Shown in pieces: positions 24,253-31,434 of a DNA stretch of 40,279 nucleotides (positions are counted from its first letter, which is position 1; every line of letters begins with the position of its first letter). The position numbers and the translations under genes were made by a program. The notes under the pieces are model-generated. The model did no database searches. It had not been told where the DNA came from and saw only the letters and a program-made list of their open reading frames with translations. This DNA comes from Syntrophaceae bacterium UBA6109 (lineage in GTDB: Bacteria; Desulfobacterota; Syntrophia; Syntrophales; UBA6109): NCBI GenBank assembly GCA_002428445.1, contig DIWJ01000020.1, positions 175 to 40,453 on the forward strand, written 5' to 3'.

Positions 24253-25073
24253 TTTTTATCCGTTTTCAAGTCCTGCCCGATCGCACCGCCGATCTTGTCG
24301 TCAAACCGCTCGAAGAGCTGCTCGACGATCCTCTTAGGCGCCCCGGTCAGGACAACGTTCTTCTTCCCCGCTGTCGGCGAATAGACGTTGAGGATTTTCG
24401 TGGCGGAGCCCTTCGCCCCGATCTTCTCCGGATCGAGACCGATCGCCGCCGCATCCAGGGGAACGATATCCGCCCCGGCGAACGCCGCCTGGACACCGCC
24501 TAGCGGCACGTGTCGGGGGGCGTAAAACCCGGTCGTCAGGGTGACCAGGCCGGGGAGGTCCATCTCCAGCGTTTCGAGAAAATTGTCGGCAAGCCGCCGC
24601 ATCCGAACCGTGCGGCCAACGATCTCCAGCTCGTCCACATAGGCCACGCCCGGGATGTCCAGTTCCTCGGCGAGTTGGGGGCCGACCTGAGCGGTTTCGC
24701 TGTCGCTCGTCGAAGAGCCGCATAAGACGAGGTCGAACTCCGGACAGGCCTTTTGAATCGCCCGAGCCAGGGTATGAGAGGTTACCGCGGTGTCCGCGCC
24801 GGCCATTTTCCGGTCGGTCAGCAGAACGCCCCGGTCCGCCCCGAGTGCGATCGCCTCGCGGAGCACCTCCTCGGCCATCGGCGGCCCCATCGTGATCGCC
24901 GTGATTTCGCCGCCCAGGCGCTCCCGTATCCGGAGTGCGGCATCAAGGGCGGAGCGGCAGGCCGGGTTCATCATCCCTTCCGCCAGATCCCGCTTCAGAG
25001 TCCCCGTCGCCGGGTTCCAGGGGAGTTCGGAGACCATCGGCACCTGTTTGATGCAAACGACCAACTTCAACAT
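24249..25073 (-). CDS. etfB: Electron transfer flavoprotein beta subunit (EtfB/FixA)
   Basis: This 274-residue protein has EtfB landmarks: VCIKQVPMVSE at the N terminus, GADRGVLLTDRKMAGADT, and LVLCGSSTSDSETAQVGPQLAEEL, which includes the nucleotide-binding region. AAAGGA lies nine bases before ATG 25073, inside the end of the acyl-CoA dehydrogenase gene. With EtfA it forms a heterodimer. I did not try to assign it to the bifurcating or non-bifurcating type; the sequence alone does not decide that. Confidence 0.93.
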   Translation of the reverse strand: MLKLVVCIKQVPMVSELPWNPATGTLKRDLAEGMMNPACRSALDAALRIRERLGGEITAITMGPPMAEEVLREAIALGADRGVLLTDRKMAGADTAVTSHTLARAIQKACPEFDLVLCGSSTSDSETAQVGPQLAEELDIPGVAYVDELEIVGRTVRMRRLADNFLETLEMDLPGLVTLTTGFYAPRHVPLGGVQAAFAGADIVPLDAAAIGLDPEKIGAKGSATKILNVYSPTAGKKNVVLTGAPKRIVEQLFERFDDKIGGAIGQDLKTDKK

Positions 25074-25076
25074 CTT

Positions 25077-26249
25077 CTATGTCCTTTGGGCGAGGACCGC
25101 GCGGGAGATCACCATCCGTTGGACCTCGCTTGTCCCTTCATAGATCTCGGTGACTTTCGCATCCCGGAAATAACGCTCGACGTCGTACTCCTTGCTGTAG
25201 CCATACCCTCCGTGAATCTGAACCGCGAGGTTCGTCACACGCGACGCCAGCGCGCTGCAATAAAGCTTGGCCATCGCCGCCTCCGCGCCGAAGGGCCGCC
25301 CCGCGTCCTTCACCGCACAGGCGCGGTAGAGGAGGAGGCGCCCCGCATCGATCTCCGTCGCCATGTCGGCGAGGTAGTTTTGGATGGTCTGAAAGGAGGA
25401 AATCGGCTTTTTGAACTGCTGCCGCTCCTTCGAGTAGCGGACCGAGTCCTCGAAGGCGGCCTGGGCAATTCCCAGGGCCTGGGCGGCAATGCCGAGGCGG
25501 CCCGTATCGAGGGTCGCAAGACCGATTTTGATCCCGTCGCCCGGGCGGCCGAGCAGGTTCGTCTCCGGAACGCGGCACTCCTCCAGAAAAAGGGAGGAGA
25601 CGGGATTCGCCCGCATCCCGCAGAGGTCCTCGATCTCGCCTACGGTAAAACCGGGGGTCTCCTTTTCCACGATGAAGACCCCGGCGCTTTTCTGCGGGTT
25701 CGCGGGATCGGTAATCGCAAAGATCAGCGTCGTGCCGCAGACGCCGCCGTTGGTGACAAAGATCTTCGTCCCGTTGATCACATAATCCATGCCTTCACGG
25801 ACGGCGATCGTCTCCACGCCGCCCGCGTCGGACCCGGCGTTGGCCTCGGTCAGGCAAAAGGCGCCGATCCGCTCGCCGGAAATCATCGCCGGCAGGAATC
25901 TTTTTTTCTGCTCCTCCGTCCCGAAACGGACGATCGGGTAAATCCCGACACTGTTGTGAACGGTGAGGCAGAGGCCGACCGCGGCGCTGACGCGCGAAAT
26001 CTCTTCCATCACGATCACGTAGCTGATCGTGTCCATCTCCGCGCCGCCGTACGCCTTCGGCGCCTGGAGGCCGAAGAAATGCAGGGGACGCATCTTCTCC
26101 ATGACTTCCCACGGGAAGCGGGCGTCCCGGTCGATGTCATGGGCGATGGGCGCCAGTTCCGCCTCGGCAAACATGCGCACCGCCTTGCGGACCACCTTGT
26201 GTTTCATGCAGGGATTGAAATCCACGTCCTTCACTCCCAAATCTTTCAC
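25077..26249 (-). CDS. Acyl-CoA dehydrogenase
   Basis: The 390-residue flavoenzyme has the usual three domains. Landmarks are FCLTEANAGSDAGG (FAD-binding region), GRLGIAAQALGIAQAAFE, and near the C terminus YEGTSEVQRMVI, where the Glu is the catalytic base of short-chain-type dehydrogenases. It oxidises acyl-CoA to enoyl-CoA, with EtfAB encoded directly downstream (3-base gap to etfB) as electron acceptor. Chain length or benzoyl/glutaryl-type preference is unknown. The start is GTG 26249; GTG 26225 has a better ribosome site (GGGAG, eight bases) and ATG 26207 is also possible. Confidence 0.93.
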   Translation of the reverse strand: MKDLGVKDVDFNPCMKHKVVRKAVRMFAEAELAPIAHDIDRDARFPWEVMEKMRPLHFFGLQAPKAYGGAEMDTISYVIVMEEISRVSAAVGLCLTVHNSVGIYPIVRFGTEEQKKRFLPAMISGERIGAFCLTEANAGSDAGGVETIAVREGMDYVINGTKIFVTNGGVCGTTLIFAITDPANPQKSAGVFIVEKETPGFTVGEIEDLCGMRANPVSSLFLEECRVPETNLLGRPGDGIKIGLATLDTGRLGIAAQALGIAQAAFEDSVRYSKERQQFKKPISSFQTIQNYLADMATEIDAGRLLLYRACAVKDAGRPFGAEAAMAKLYCSALASRVTNLAVQIHGGYGYSKEYDVERYFRDAKVTEIYEGTSEVQRMVISRAVLAQRT

Positions 26250-26301
26250 CCGGTCTCACGGCCGGAATGGGGCGGAATCCTATCTCAATCATCAGGGAAA
26301 A

Positions 26302-26613
26302 TCAAGAAGGACCGTTCAGCTTGTGTTCCTCGCGCAGGTAATATCGGCCCCCTTCCTGCACCCGGACGACGTCGTGCTTCATGAGTTCAGTCAACGCCTT
26401 GGGCCGGTAGTCCCGCAAACCGATGTGCAACAGGGAAGATTTGCTGTAGGGAAGCTCCACCGCCGATGCCGGGTCGAACGCCTTCTTCTCCTTTAGGTCC
26501 CGGATAATGAAATCGCAGGCCTTTTTCATTCTCCAGCCGGCGATACGGAGGGCAAAGATGAAGGCCGCGACGGTGAGCAGTAGCATGAAAATGGTTTTCA
26601 TGGTTTCGGACAT
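26302..26613 (-). CDS. Small single-span membrane protein of unknown function
   Basis: The 103-residue protein has one N-terminal transmembrane helix (TIFMLLLTVAAFIFALRIAG) and a charged cytoplasmic part with a pattern that could form a winged-helix-like domain ending in YYLREEHKL. I do not recognise the family. ATG 26613 is preceded by GAGG at nine bases; a TTG 30 bases upstream (26643) and ATG 26628 are alternatives. The start region overlaps the perfect palindrome at 26632-26650. Confidence 0.6.
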   Translation of the reverse strand: MSETMKTIFMLLLTVAAFIFALRIAGWRMKKACDFIIRDLKEKKAFDPASAVELPYSKSSLLHIGLRDYRPKALTELMKHDVVRVQEGGRYYLREEHKLNGPS

Positions 26614-26631
26614 GGTTTTGTACCTCATTGG

Positions 26632-26650
26632 AGTAACTTCCAAAGTTACT
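26632..26650. repeat. Perfect 8-bp inverted repeat upstream of the small membrane protein gene
   Basis: AGTAACTT-CCA-AAGTTACT is a perfect palindrome with a three-base loop. It sits 19 bases before the preferred ATG of the small membrane protein gene and just beyond the end of glyA. It could be an operator for a dimeric regulator or a leader hairpin; it lacks a T-tract and is thus not a classical terminator. Confidence 0.45.
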
Positions 26651-26660
26651 TCTGGATCAA

Positions 26661-26680
26661 GCGCCCTCCCTGGGGGGCGC
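26661..26680 (-). terminator. Possible glyA terminator hairpin
   Basis: Six bases after the glyA stop, GCGCCCTC pairs with GGGGGCGC (one G-T pair) around a four-base loop. The hairpin is strong, but the downstream sequence on the minus strand is TTGATC rather than a run of T, so termination would be weak or Rho-assisted. Confidence 0.35.
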
Positions 26681-26686
26681 CCGTCG

Positions 26687-27943
26687 CTAATAGGTCATCC
26701 GGTAAATGGGAAATCGCCGGCAAAGGGTGACCACCTCCTCCTTCACCCTGTTGCGGAGCGTTATCTCCTCCGGATGCGTGACGACCTCGACCACCCATCG
26801 GGCGATGAGCCGAACCTCTTCCTCTCCCATGCTCCGGCTGGTGATGGCGGGGGTTCCCAAACGGATGCCGGAGGGTTTCTTTGCCGTGCCGTGATCGCCG
26901 GGGATCTTGTTTTTGTTGACGACGAGATTCGCCTCCTCGAGCAGGACCGAGGCCGTTTCCCCGTCGATGTTCCATTTCGTCAGGTCCAGGAGCAGCAGAT
27001 GGTTGTCCGTCCCGCCGGTCACGATCTCCGCCCCCTGCCCGTGCAAGGATTCCGCAAGCACTTTCGCGTTTTGGACCACCTCCCGGATGTACTGCCGGTA
27101 TTCCGGGGCGCCCAGATGCTTTAGCCCCACGGCAATGGCGGAGATATTGGCCTGATGGGGTCCGCCCTGCAGCATGGGAAATACAGCGCGATCCACCTTG
27201 TCGGCGTGCTCCGCCTTGCACAAAATGATGGCCCCGCGGGTCATCCGCAGGGTTTTGTGGGTGGTGGTGGTGACGATATCGCAGTGCGGCACGGGGGTCG
27301 GATGATCGCCGGTCACGACCATCCCGGCAATATGCGAGATGTCGGCCATCAGATAGGCGCCCACCTCCCGGGCGATCTGGCCGAAACGGTCGAAATCGAT
27401 GATCCGGGGATAAGCGCTGGCCCCGCAGACGATGAGGCGCGGCTTGGTCTCCAGCGCCTGCCTGCGGATCGCCTCGTAATCCAGGAGGCCCGTCCGCGGA
27501 TCGACGCCGTACTGCACCACGTCGAACAGCCGGGAGACCACATTGGCCCGGGCGCCGTGGCTCAGGTGTCCGCCGGCGTCGATCTCCATGCTCAGGATGC
27601 GATCGCCCAGCTTCAGCAGAGAAAGATAGGCGGCAATATTGGCGGCGCTCCCCGACAGGGCCTGCACATTGGCATGTTCGGCGCCGAAGACGGCTTTCGC
27701 CCTTTCGATGGCCAGTGACTCCAGCCGGTCGATGTTCTCCAGCCCCCGGTACCATCGCTCTCCCGGATAGCCTTCGCTGTAGATACCCGAAAGCATGGAG
27801 CTGATCGCCTTCATCAGGGATTTGGGTGGATAATTCTCCGAGGCGATGAGGTTGATGGTCTCTTCGTTGCGCCGCATCTCGTCGCGAATGATGCCGTCCA
27901 CCGCGGGATCGAACTGAGCAAGCTTCTCTTCCAGAAGATTCAT
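26687..27943 (-). CDS. glyA: Serine hydroxymethyltransferase
   Basis: The 418-residue protein matches GlyA in length and motifs: INLIASENYPPKSLM near the N terminus (with the conserved Ser/Glu), DISHIAGMVVTGDHP, and TTTTHKTLR, whose Lys forms the aldimine with PLP. It interconverts serine plus tetrahydrofolate with glycine plus methylene-tetrahydrofolate, supplying one-carbon units. Compared with the usual HKTLRGPRGG, this copy has HKTLRMTRGA. AAAGGGGG precedes ATG 27943, and a clear promoter lies about 30 bases further upstream. Confidence 0.95.
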   Translation of the reverse strand: MNLLEEKLAQFDPAVDGIIRDEMRRNEETINLIASENYPPKSLMKAISSMLSGIYSEGYPGERWYRGLENIDRLESLAIERAKAVFGAEHANVQALSGSAANIAAYLSLLKLGDRILSMEIDAGGHLSHGARANVVSRLFDVVQYGVDPRTGLLDYEAIRRQALETKPRLIVCGASAYPRIIDFDRFGQIAREVGAYLMADISHIAGMVVTGDHPTPVPHCDIVTTTTHKTLRMTRGAIILCKAEHADKVDRAVFPMLQGGPHQANISAIAVGLKHLGAPEYRQYIREVVQNAKVLAESLHGQGAEIVTGGTDNHLLLLDLTKWNIDGETASVLLEEANLVVNKNKIPGDHGTAKKPSGIRLGTPAITSRSMGEEEVRLIARWVVEVVTHPEEITLRNRVKEEVVTLCRRFPIYRMTY

Positions 27944-27979
27944 GATTCCCCCTTTGCTCGTTATAATGGATATGACGGG

Positions 27980-28008
27980 AGCATAGGAGAAAAACAAAAC
28001 CCTGTCAA
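27980..28008 (-). promoter_or_regulatory. Sigma70-type promoter of glyA
   Basis: On the minus strand TTGACA (28003-28008) and TATGCT (27980-27985) are separated by 17 bases. Both hexamers and spacing are close to the consensus. Transcription would start near 27973, giving a leader of about 30 bases. I see no riboswitch in such a short leader. Confidence 0.75.
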
Positions 28009-28081
28009 GGACAACGCATTGAACGAATTGCCTCAAATAAAATGTTACCGACGGGGGAGAGATTCGATTACCGCCAAATAC

Positions 28082-28109
28082 TTGACAAACAGTGGAGAAG
28101 TCGCATATT
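28082..28109 (+). promoter_or_regulatory. Probable sigma70-type promoter of ftsH
   Basis: TTGACA (28082-28087) is followed after 16 bases by CATATT (28104-28109). The -35 box is perfect, the -10 box matches four of six positions. It would produce a leader of about 90 bases that includes the strong hairpin at 28154-28176. No heat-shock (sigma32) type hexamers were recognised. Confidence 0.55.
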
Positions 28110-28153
28110 TATGGTAAACGATAGAATCGCTGGACAACGTTTTTTAAAAACCG

Positions 28154-28176
28154 TCTTTCGGCCTACCGCCGAAAGA
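28154..28176 (+). promoter_or_regulatory. Leader hairpin upstream of ftsH
   Basis: TCTTTCGGC (28154-28162) and GCCGAAAGA (28168-28176) form a perfect 9-bp stem with a five-base loop. It ends 29 bases before the proposed start at 28206 and has no T-tract, so a role in mRNA stability or translation is more likely than termination. The region is not known to me as a named RNA family. Confidence 0.45.
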
Positions 28177-28205
28177 TGTTCCAGTCACGGGAAAGAAGAA
28201 TTACC

Positions 28206-30035
28206 ATGCAGAAACATTACAAATTTTCTTTCTGGTATGTTCTGTTGGGGATCTGGGTGGTCCTGATCATCCAGAGTTATATCGCCTCGATGTTCGCTGT
28301 CCAGGTGATTCCCTACAGCCAGTTCCTGAATCTCCTCAAGGCGGGAAAAGTGTCGGAGATCGCCGTTACGGCCAACCGGATCCAGGGGAAAATGAAGGCC
28401 GACGGCGACCCTACCGATTTCAAGCCTTTCAAAACGATCCGCGTGGATCCGGACCTCTCCAAGATGCTCGAGCAGTACCCCGTCTCCTTCAAAGGGGAGA
28501 TCGAATCGACTTTCCTGCGCGACCTTTTCTCCTGGATTTTCCCGCTGCTGCTTTTCGTCGGCATCTGGTATTTCCTGATGAAGCGGATGGGCGGCCAACA
28601 GGCCGGCTTTATGACCCTGGGAAAGAACAAGGCAAAGATCTACATGGAAAACGAACTCAACGTAACCTTCGCGGACGTTGCGGGTGTCGATGAGGCAAAG
28701 CAGGAACTGGTCGAGGTGATCGAATTTCTCAAGACGCCGGGTAAATTCACAGACATCGGGGGAAGAATTCCCAAAGGGATCCTCCTGGTCGGACCGCCGG
28801 GAAGCGGCAAGACCCTCCTGGCCAAGGCCGTCGCCGGTGAAAGCGGCGTCCCCTTTTTCAGCCTCTCCGGGTCGGAATTCGTCGAAATGTTCGTCGGCCT
28901 CGGCGCGGCCCGCGTCCGGGACCTCTTTGTCCAGGCCAAGGAGAAGGCCCCCTGCATCATCTTCATCGACGAGCTCGACGCCCTGGGAAAGGCGCGTGGT
29001 TTCAGCTCTATGGGGGGGCATGACGAGCGCGAACAGACCCTCAATCAGCTCCTGGTCGAGATGGACGGGTTTGATCCGAAGGTCGGGGTAATCCTCATGG
29101 CGGCGACGAACCGTCCGGAAATTCTCGACCCGGCGCTTTTGCGGCCGGGCCGTTTCGACCGCCACGTCCTCGTCGACCGGCCGGACAGGATCGGCCGGGA
29201 GCAGATCCTCCGGGTCCACCTGAAAAAAGTCAAGGCGGTCCCCGATCTATCGCTGGAGAAACTGGCCAACATGACCCCGGGAATGGTGGGGGCCGATCTG
29301 GCGAACCTCGTCAACGAGGCCGCGCTCCTGGCCGTCCGCCGGAACAAGAGCGAAGTGGGGATGGCGGAATTCGAAGAGGCCGTCGAGCGGATCGTCGCCG
29401 GTCTGGAAAAAAAGAACCGCCTGATCAACGCCAGTGAACGGGAAACCGTCGCCTACCATGAGATGGGCCACGCCCTGGTCGCCCTCTCGCTCCCCGGCAC
29501 CGACCCGGTCCAGAAGATCTCGATCATTCCCCGGGGGGTTGCCGCCCTCGGCTACACGATGCAGGTCCCGACGGGAGACCGTTACCTCATGAGAAAAACG
29601 GAGCTGGAGAACAAGATTGCGTCGTTTTTGGGGGGACGGGCCGCGGAGGAGCTCATCTTCGGCGATATTTCCACCGGCGCCCACAACGACCTCGCCCGGG
29701 CGACCGACATCGCCAGAGGGATGATCCTCGAGTACGGCATGAGTGAAAAACTGGGGCAGGTCTATCTGGCGGGTGACAGGCAGCCCCTTTTCATGGGCAT
29801 GGGCTCCCGGGAGGCCGGAAATTACAGCGAGGCGACCTCGGAGATCATCGACCGGGAGATCCGCGATTTGATCGGCCGGGAGTACGAACGCGGCAAAACG
29901 ATTCTCCGGGAGAAAAAGGAGGTCCTGATCCGGGGCGCCCGCCTTCTTCTGGAAAAAGAAAAGATCGATGGCGAGGAGATCCGGAACCTCATGGCCGCAT
30001 CCCCGACGCTTCCCGGGGCTGAACCCGCCGAATAA
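28206..30035 (+). CDS. ftsH: ATP-dependent zinc metalloprotease FtsH
   Basis: The 609-residue protein has two N-terminal membrane helices (about 8-28 and 105-125) around a periplasmic domain, an AAA+ domain with Walker A GPPGSGKT (196-203), Walker [12 protein letters not shown] and the second region of homology with RPGRFDR, and a metalloprotease domain with HEMGH (418-422). It degrades misassembled membrane proteins and short-lived regulators as a hexamer. ATG 28206 is preceded by AAAGAAGAA; ATG 28176 is possible but lies at the end of a hairpin. It is divergent from glyA. Confidence 0.95.
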   Translation: MQKHYKFSFWYVLLGIWVVLIIQSYIASMFAVQVIPYSQFLNLLKAGKVSEIAVTANRIQGKMKADGDPTDFKPFKTIRVDPDLSKMLEQYPVSFKGEIESTFLRDLFSWIFPLLLFVGIWYFLMKRMGGQQAGFMTLGKNKAKIYMENELNVTFADVAGVDEAKQELVEVIEFLKTPGKFTDIGGRIPKGILLVGPPGSGKTLLAKAVAGESGVPFFSLSGSEFVEMFVGLGAARVRDLFVQAKEKAPCIIFIDELDALGKARGFSSMGGHDEREQTLNQLLVEMDGFDPKVGVILMAATNRPEILDPALLRPGRFDRHVLVDRPDRIGREQILRVHLKKVKAVPDLSLEKLANMTPGMVGADLANLVNEAALLAVRRNKSEVGMAEFEEAVERIVAGLEKKNRLINASERETVAYHEMGHALVALSLPGTDPVQKISIIPRGVAALGYTMQVPTGDRYLMRKTELENKIASFLGGRAAEELIFGDISTGAHNDLARATDIARGMILEYGMSEKLGQVYLAGDRQPLFMGMGSREAGNYSEATSEIIDREIRDLIGREYERGKTILREKKEVLIRGARLLLEKEKIDGEEIRNLMAASPTLPGAEPAE

Positions 30036-30079
30036 GTCAATTGAACTGGATTTTCCGCTGAAATCCTGATAAAGCAGCA

Positions 30080-30094
30080 ATCCCGCTTCGGGAT
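30080..30094 (+). terminator. Small hairpin after ftsH, weak terminator candidate
   Basis: ATCCCG-CTT-CGGGAT is a perfect 6-bp stem 45 bases after the ftsH stop. No T-run follows, so it may only mark the 3' end or reduce read-through to the next gene. Confidence 0.3.
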
Positions 30095-30149
30095 CCGTTC
30101 AAACTGAGGCGGCAAAAAATGGTCACGGAAAAAAGAAAAGGAGAAACCG

Positions 30150-30500
30150 ATGTCATCAAAGAGCAACGATACGAGGCTGCAGCAGAAGGCCGCCCTGGAG
30201 GCAAAATTGCAGAAGCATCTGGCCCTTCTTGCCGAAAGGGGACTGGATGAGAAGCAGATTGCGCGGGACGTGCTCGTCAAGGAATTGAAGGCAAAGCTCA
30301 AGGAGACGGCGGTCCGTCTGAGGGCAATCGACGCCAACGTGAAGCGCACGGCGGACCTCGCCGCGATCAAGGCGGAGCGCCTGGCGAAACCCAGAGAAGA
30401 GCCCTCCAAGGCGAAGAAAGCCGCGCCGGAACCGCCCCCCGAGGCCAAGGCCAAGAAGAAAAAAAAGAAGGAAGGTGAGGCCCAGTCTCAGACCGCTTAG
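30150..30500 (+). CDS. Hypothetical lysine-rich, helical protein
   Basis: The 116-residue protein has an N-terminal helical, coiled-coil-like part (about 8-85) and a low-complexity tail rich in Lys, Ala, Pro and Glu (KAKKKKKKEGEA). AAAAGGAGAAA precedes ATG 30150, a good ribosome site, and the amino acid composition differs from random readings. I do not recognise a family; nucleic-acid binding is a guess based on the charge. It follows ftsH by 115 bases. Confidence 0.6.
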   Translation: MSSKSNDTRLQQKAALEAKLQKHLALLAERGLDEKQIARDVLVKELKAKLKETAVRLRAIDANVKRTADLAAIKAERLAKPREEPSKAKKAAPEPPPEAKAKKKKKKEGEAQSQTA

Positions 30501-30529
30501 TCCCTTTCATCCCATTTACAATCAAAAGG

Positions 30530-31177
30530 TTATGCGGTTGAACCCTCACCGGTGCAAGGCTTCTGCAACTCGTACAGGTGAGACGTGTCGTTCAGCAGGA
30601 CGAGGCGGGGCCGGTGCTCCGGATGGCATTCCAGCGCCGAGAGCGAACAGTTTGTCATGAAGAAACGGCTCCGAAAGGTCGGTTCGAGCCCGAGGGCATG
30701 ACAAAGGATTCCCCGAAGCGGCCCACGGTGAGCCGAAATCAGGACGGTTTTCCCTTCCCGTACCGCCGCATCGAAAACACGGCCGGCCCGTTGCTGCAGC
30801 GAAAGGAAATCCTCCCCGCCGGTCGGTTTCCCGACCCGGCCTCCCCGGAGCCATGCCTGCCAGTCTTCCGCAAAACGTTCACTGATCTCCCGATAGGTCA
30901 GGCCTCCCCAGAGGCCGTAATCGCATTCCCGGAGTTCCGGCGTCGGCAGAACAGGGATGGTCTGCGGCTGACGGGCAGCGATGATCCCGGTGGTTTCGAG
31001 CGCTCTGCCCAGGTCGCTGGTATAGATCCGTTCCAGGGGCACGGATGCCAGGCGCGCCGCCAAGGCCTCCGCCTGTTTTCGTCCCCGCTCATGGAGGGGA
31101 ACGTCGGTCTGGCCTTGGATCCGTTGATTCCAATTCCACGCCGTTTCACCATGGCGAACAAGATAAATAATTGAAAT
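30530..31177 (-). CDS. Histidine phosphatase family protein (phosphoglycerate mutase/CobC-like), apparent ATT start
   Basis: The 215-residue reading begins MSIIYLVRHGETAWN if the first codon (ATT, 31175-31177) is read as initiator. The phosphohistidine is in RHGE, with ALETTG and a second His in SAHRGPLRG later. Members remove phosphate from metabolites such as alpha-ribazole-5'-phosphate, or from 3-phosphoglycerate. GGAGG lies six bases before the ATT, and a TGA stop lies two codons upstream. No ATG, GTG or TTG in frame precedes RHGE; the next is TTG 31063, which would delete the active site. See the finding. Identity of the family is secure, substrate is not. Confidence 0.78.
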   Translation of the reverse strand: MSIIYLVRHGETAWNWNQRIQGQTDVPLHERGRKQAEALAARLASVPLERIYTSDLGRALETTGIIAARQPQTIPVLPTPELRECDYGLWGGLTYREISERFAEDWQAWLRGGRVGKPTGGEDFLSLQQRAGRVFDAAVREGKTVLISAHRGPLRGILCHALGLEPTFRSRFFMTNCSLSALECHPEHRPRLVLLNDTSHLYELQKPCTGEGSTA

Positions 31178-31243
31178 GGTTCACCTCCGTTTGGGGACGG
31201 ACATTCTCACCATCCGTCTCCCGTGCATGTAAAATGGGCGTAG

Positions 31244-31273
31244 AAAATAGACGGAGTGTGGATGGTTTGTCAA
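31244..31273 (-). promoter_or_regulatory. Possible sigma70-type promoter of the histidine phosphatase gene
   Basis: On the minus strand TTGACA (31268-31273) and TATTTT (31244-31249) are 18 bases apart. Transcription would start near 31237, about 60 bases before the ATT codon, which fits translation from that codon. Confidence 0.5.
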
Positions 31274-31326
31274 GAACCAAATCTTTTCCCGAATCCGGAA
31301 CAGGAGATTATAAAGCCCTTTTTTCA

Positions 31327-31355
31327 TTGACATGCACGAATGATTCCCCTATATT
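31327..31355 (+). promoter_or_regulatory. Strong sigma70-type promoter of the sulfatase-type gene
   Basis: TTGACA (31327-31332) and TATATT (31350-31355) are separated by 17 bases, nearly the consensus. The transcript would begin near 31362 and carry a leader of about 75 bases containing the hairpin at 31399-31414. Confidence 0.72.
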
Positions 31356-31398
31356 GCGTCCCCGGAACCGGAAGTTCTAATCATACAAAAATGGAAAC

Positions 31399-31414
31399 CC
31401 GCGCGAATGCGCGG
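31399..31414 (+). promoter_or_regulatory. GC-rich leader hairpin before the sulfatase-type gene
   Basis: CCGCGC-GAAT-GCGCGG is a perfect 6-bp stem with a four-base loop. It lies 20 bases before ATG 31435 within the predicted leader and could limit ribosome access. Confidence 0.35.
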
Positions 31415-31434
31415 ATCCGTATTGCAGGCCCAAG

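Noticed and set aside
24753..26384. 543-codon open frame on the plus strand
   Set aside because: It is antisense to the acyl-CoA dehydrogenase and etfB genes. Its product is rich in Arg, Asp and His with no family, as expected of a mirror frame in GC-rich DNA.
27944..27973. Riboswitch in the glyA leader
   Set aside because: The predicted leader is only about 30 bases, too short for a glycine or other known riboswitch, and no such motif is seen.
30578..31174. 198-codon plus-strand frame
   Set aside because: It is antisense to the histidine phosphatase gene, which has the RHGE active site and a strong ribosome site.
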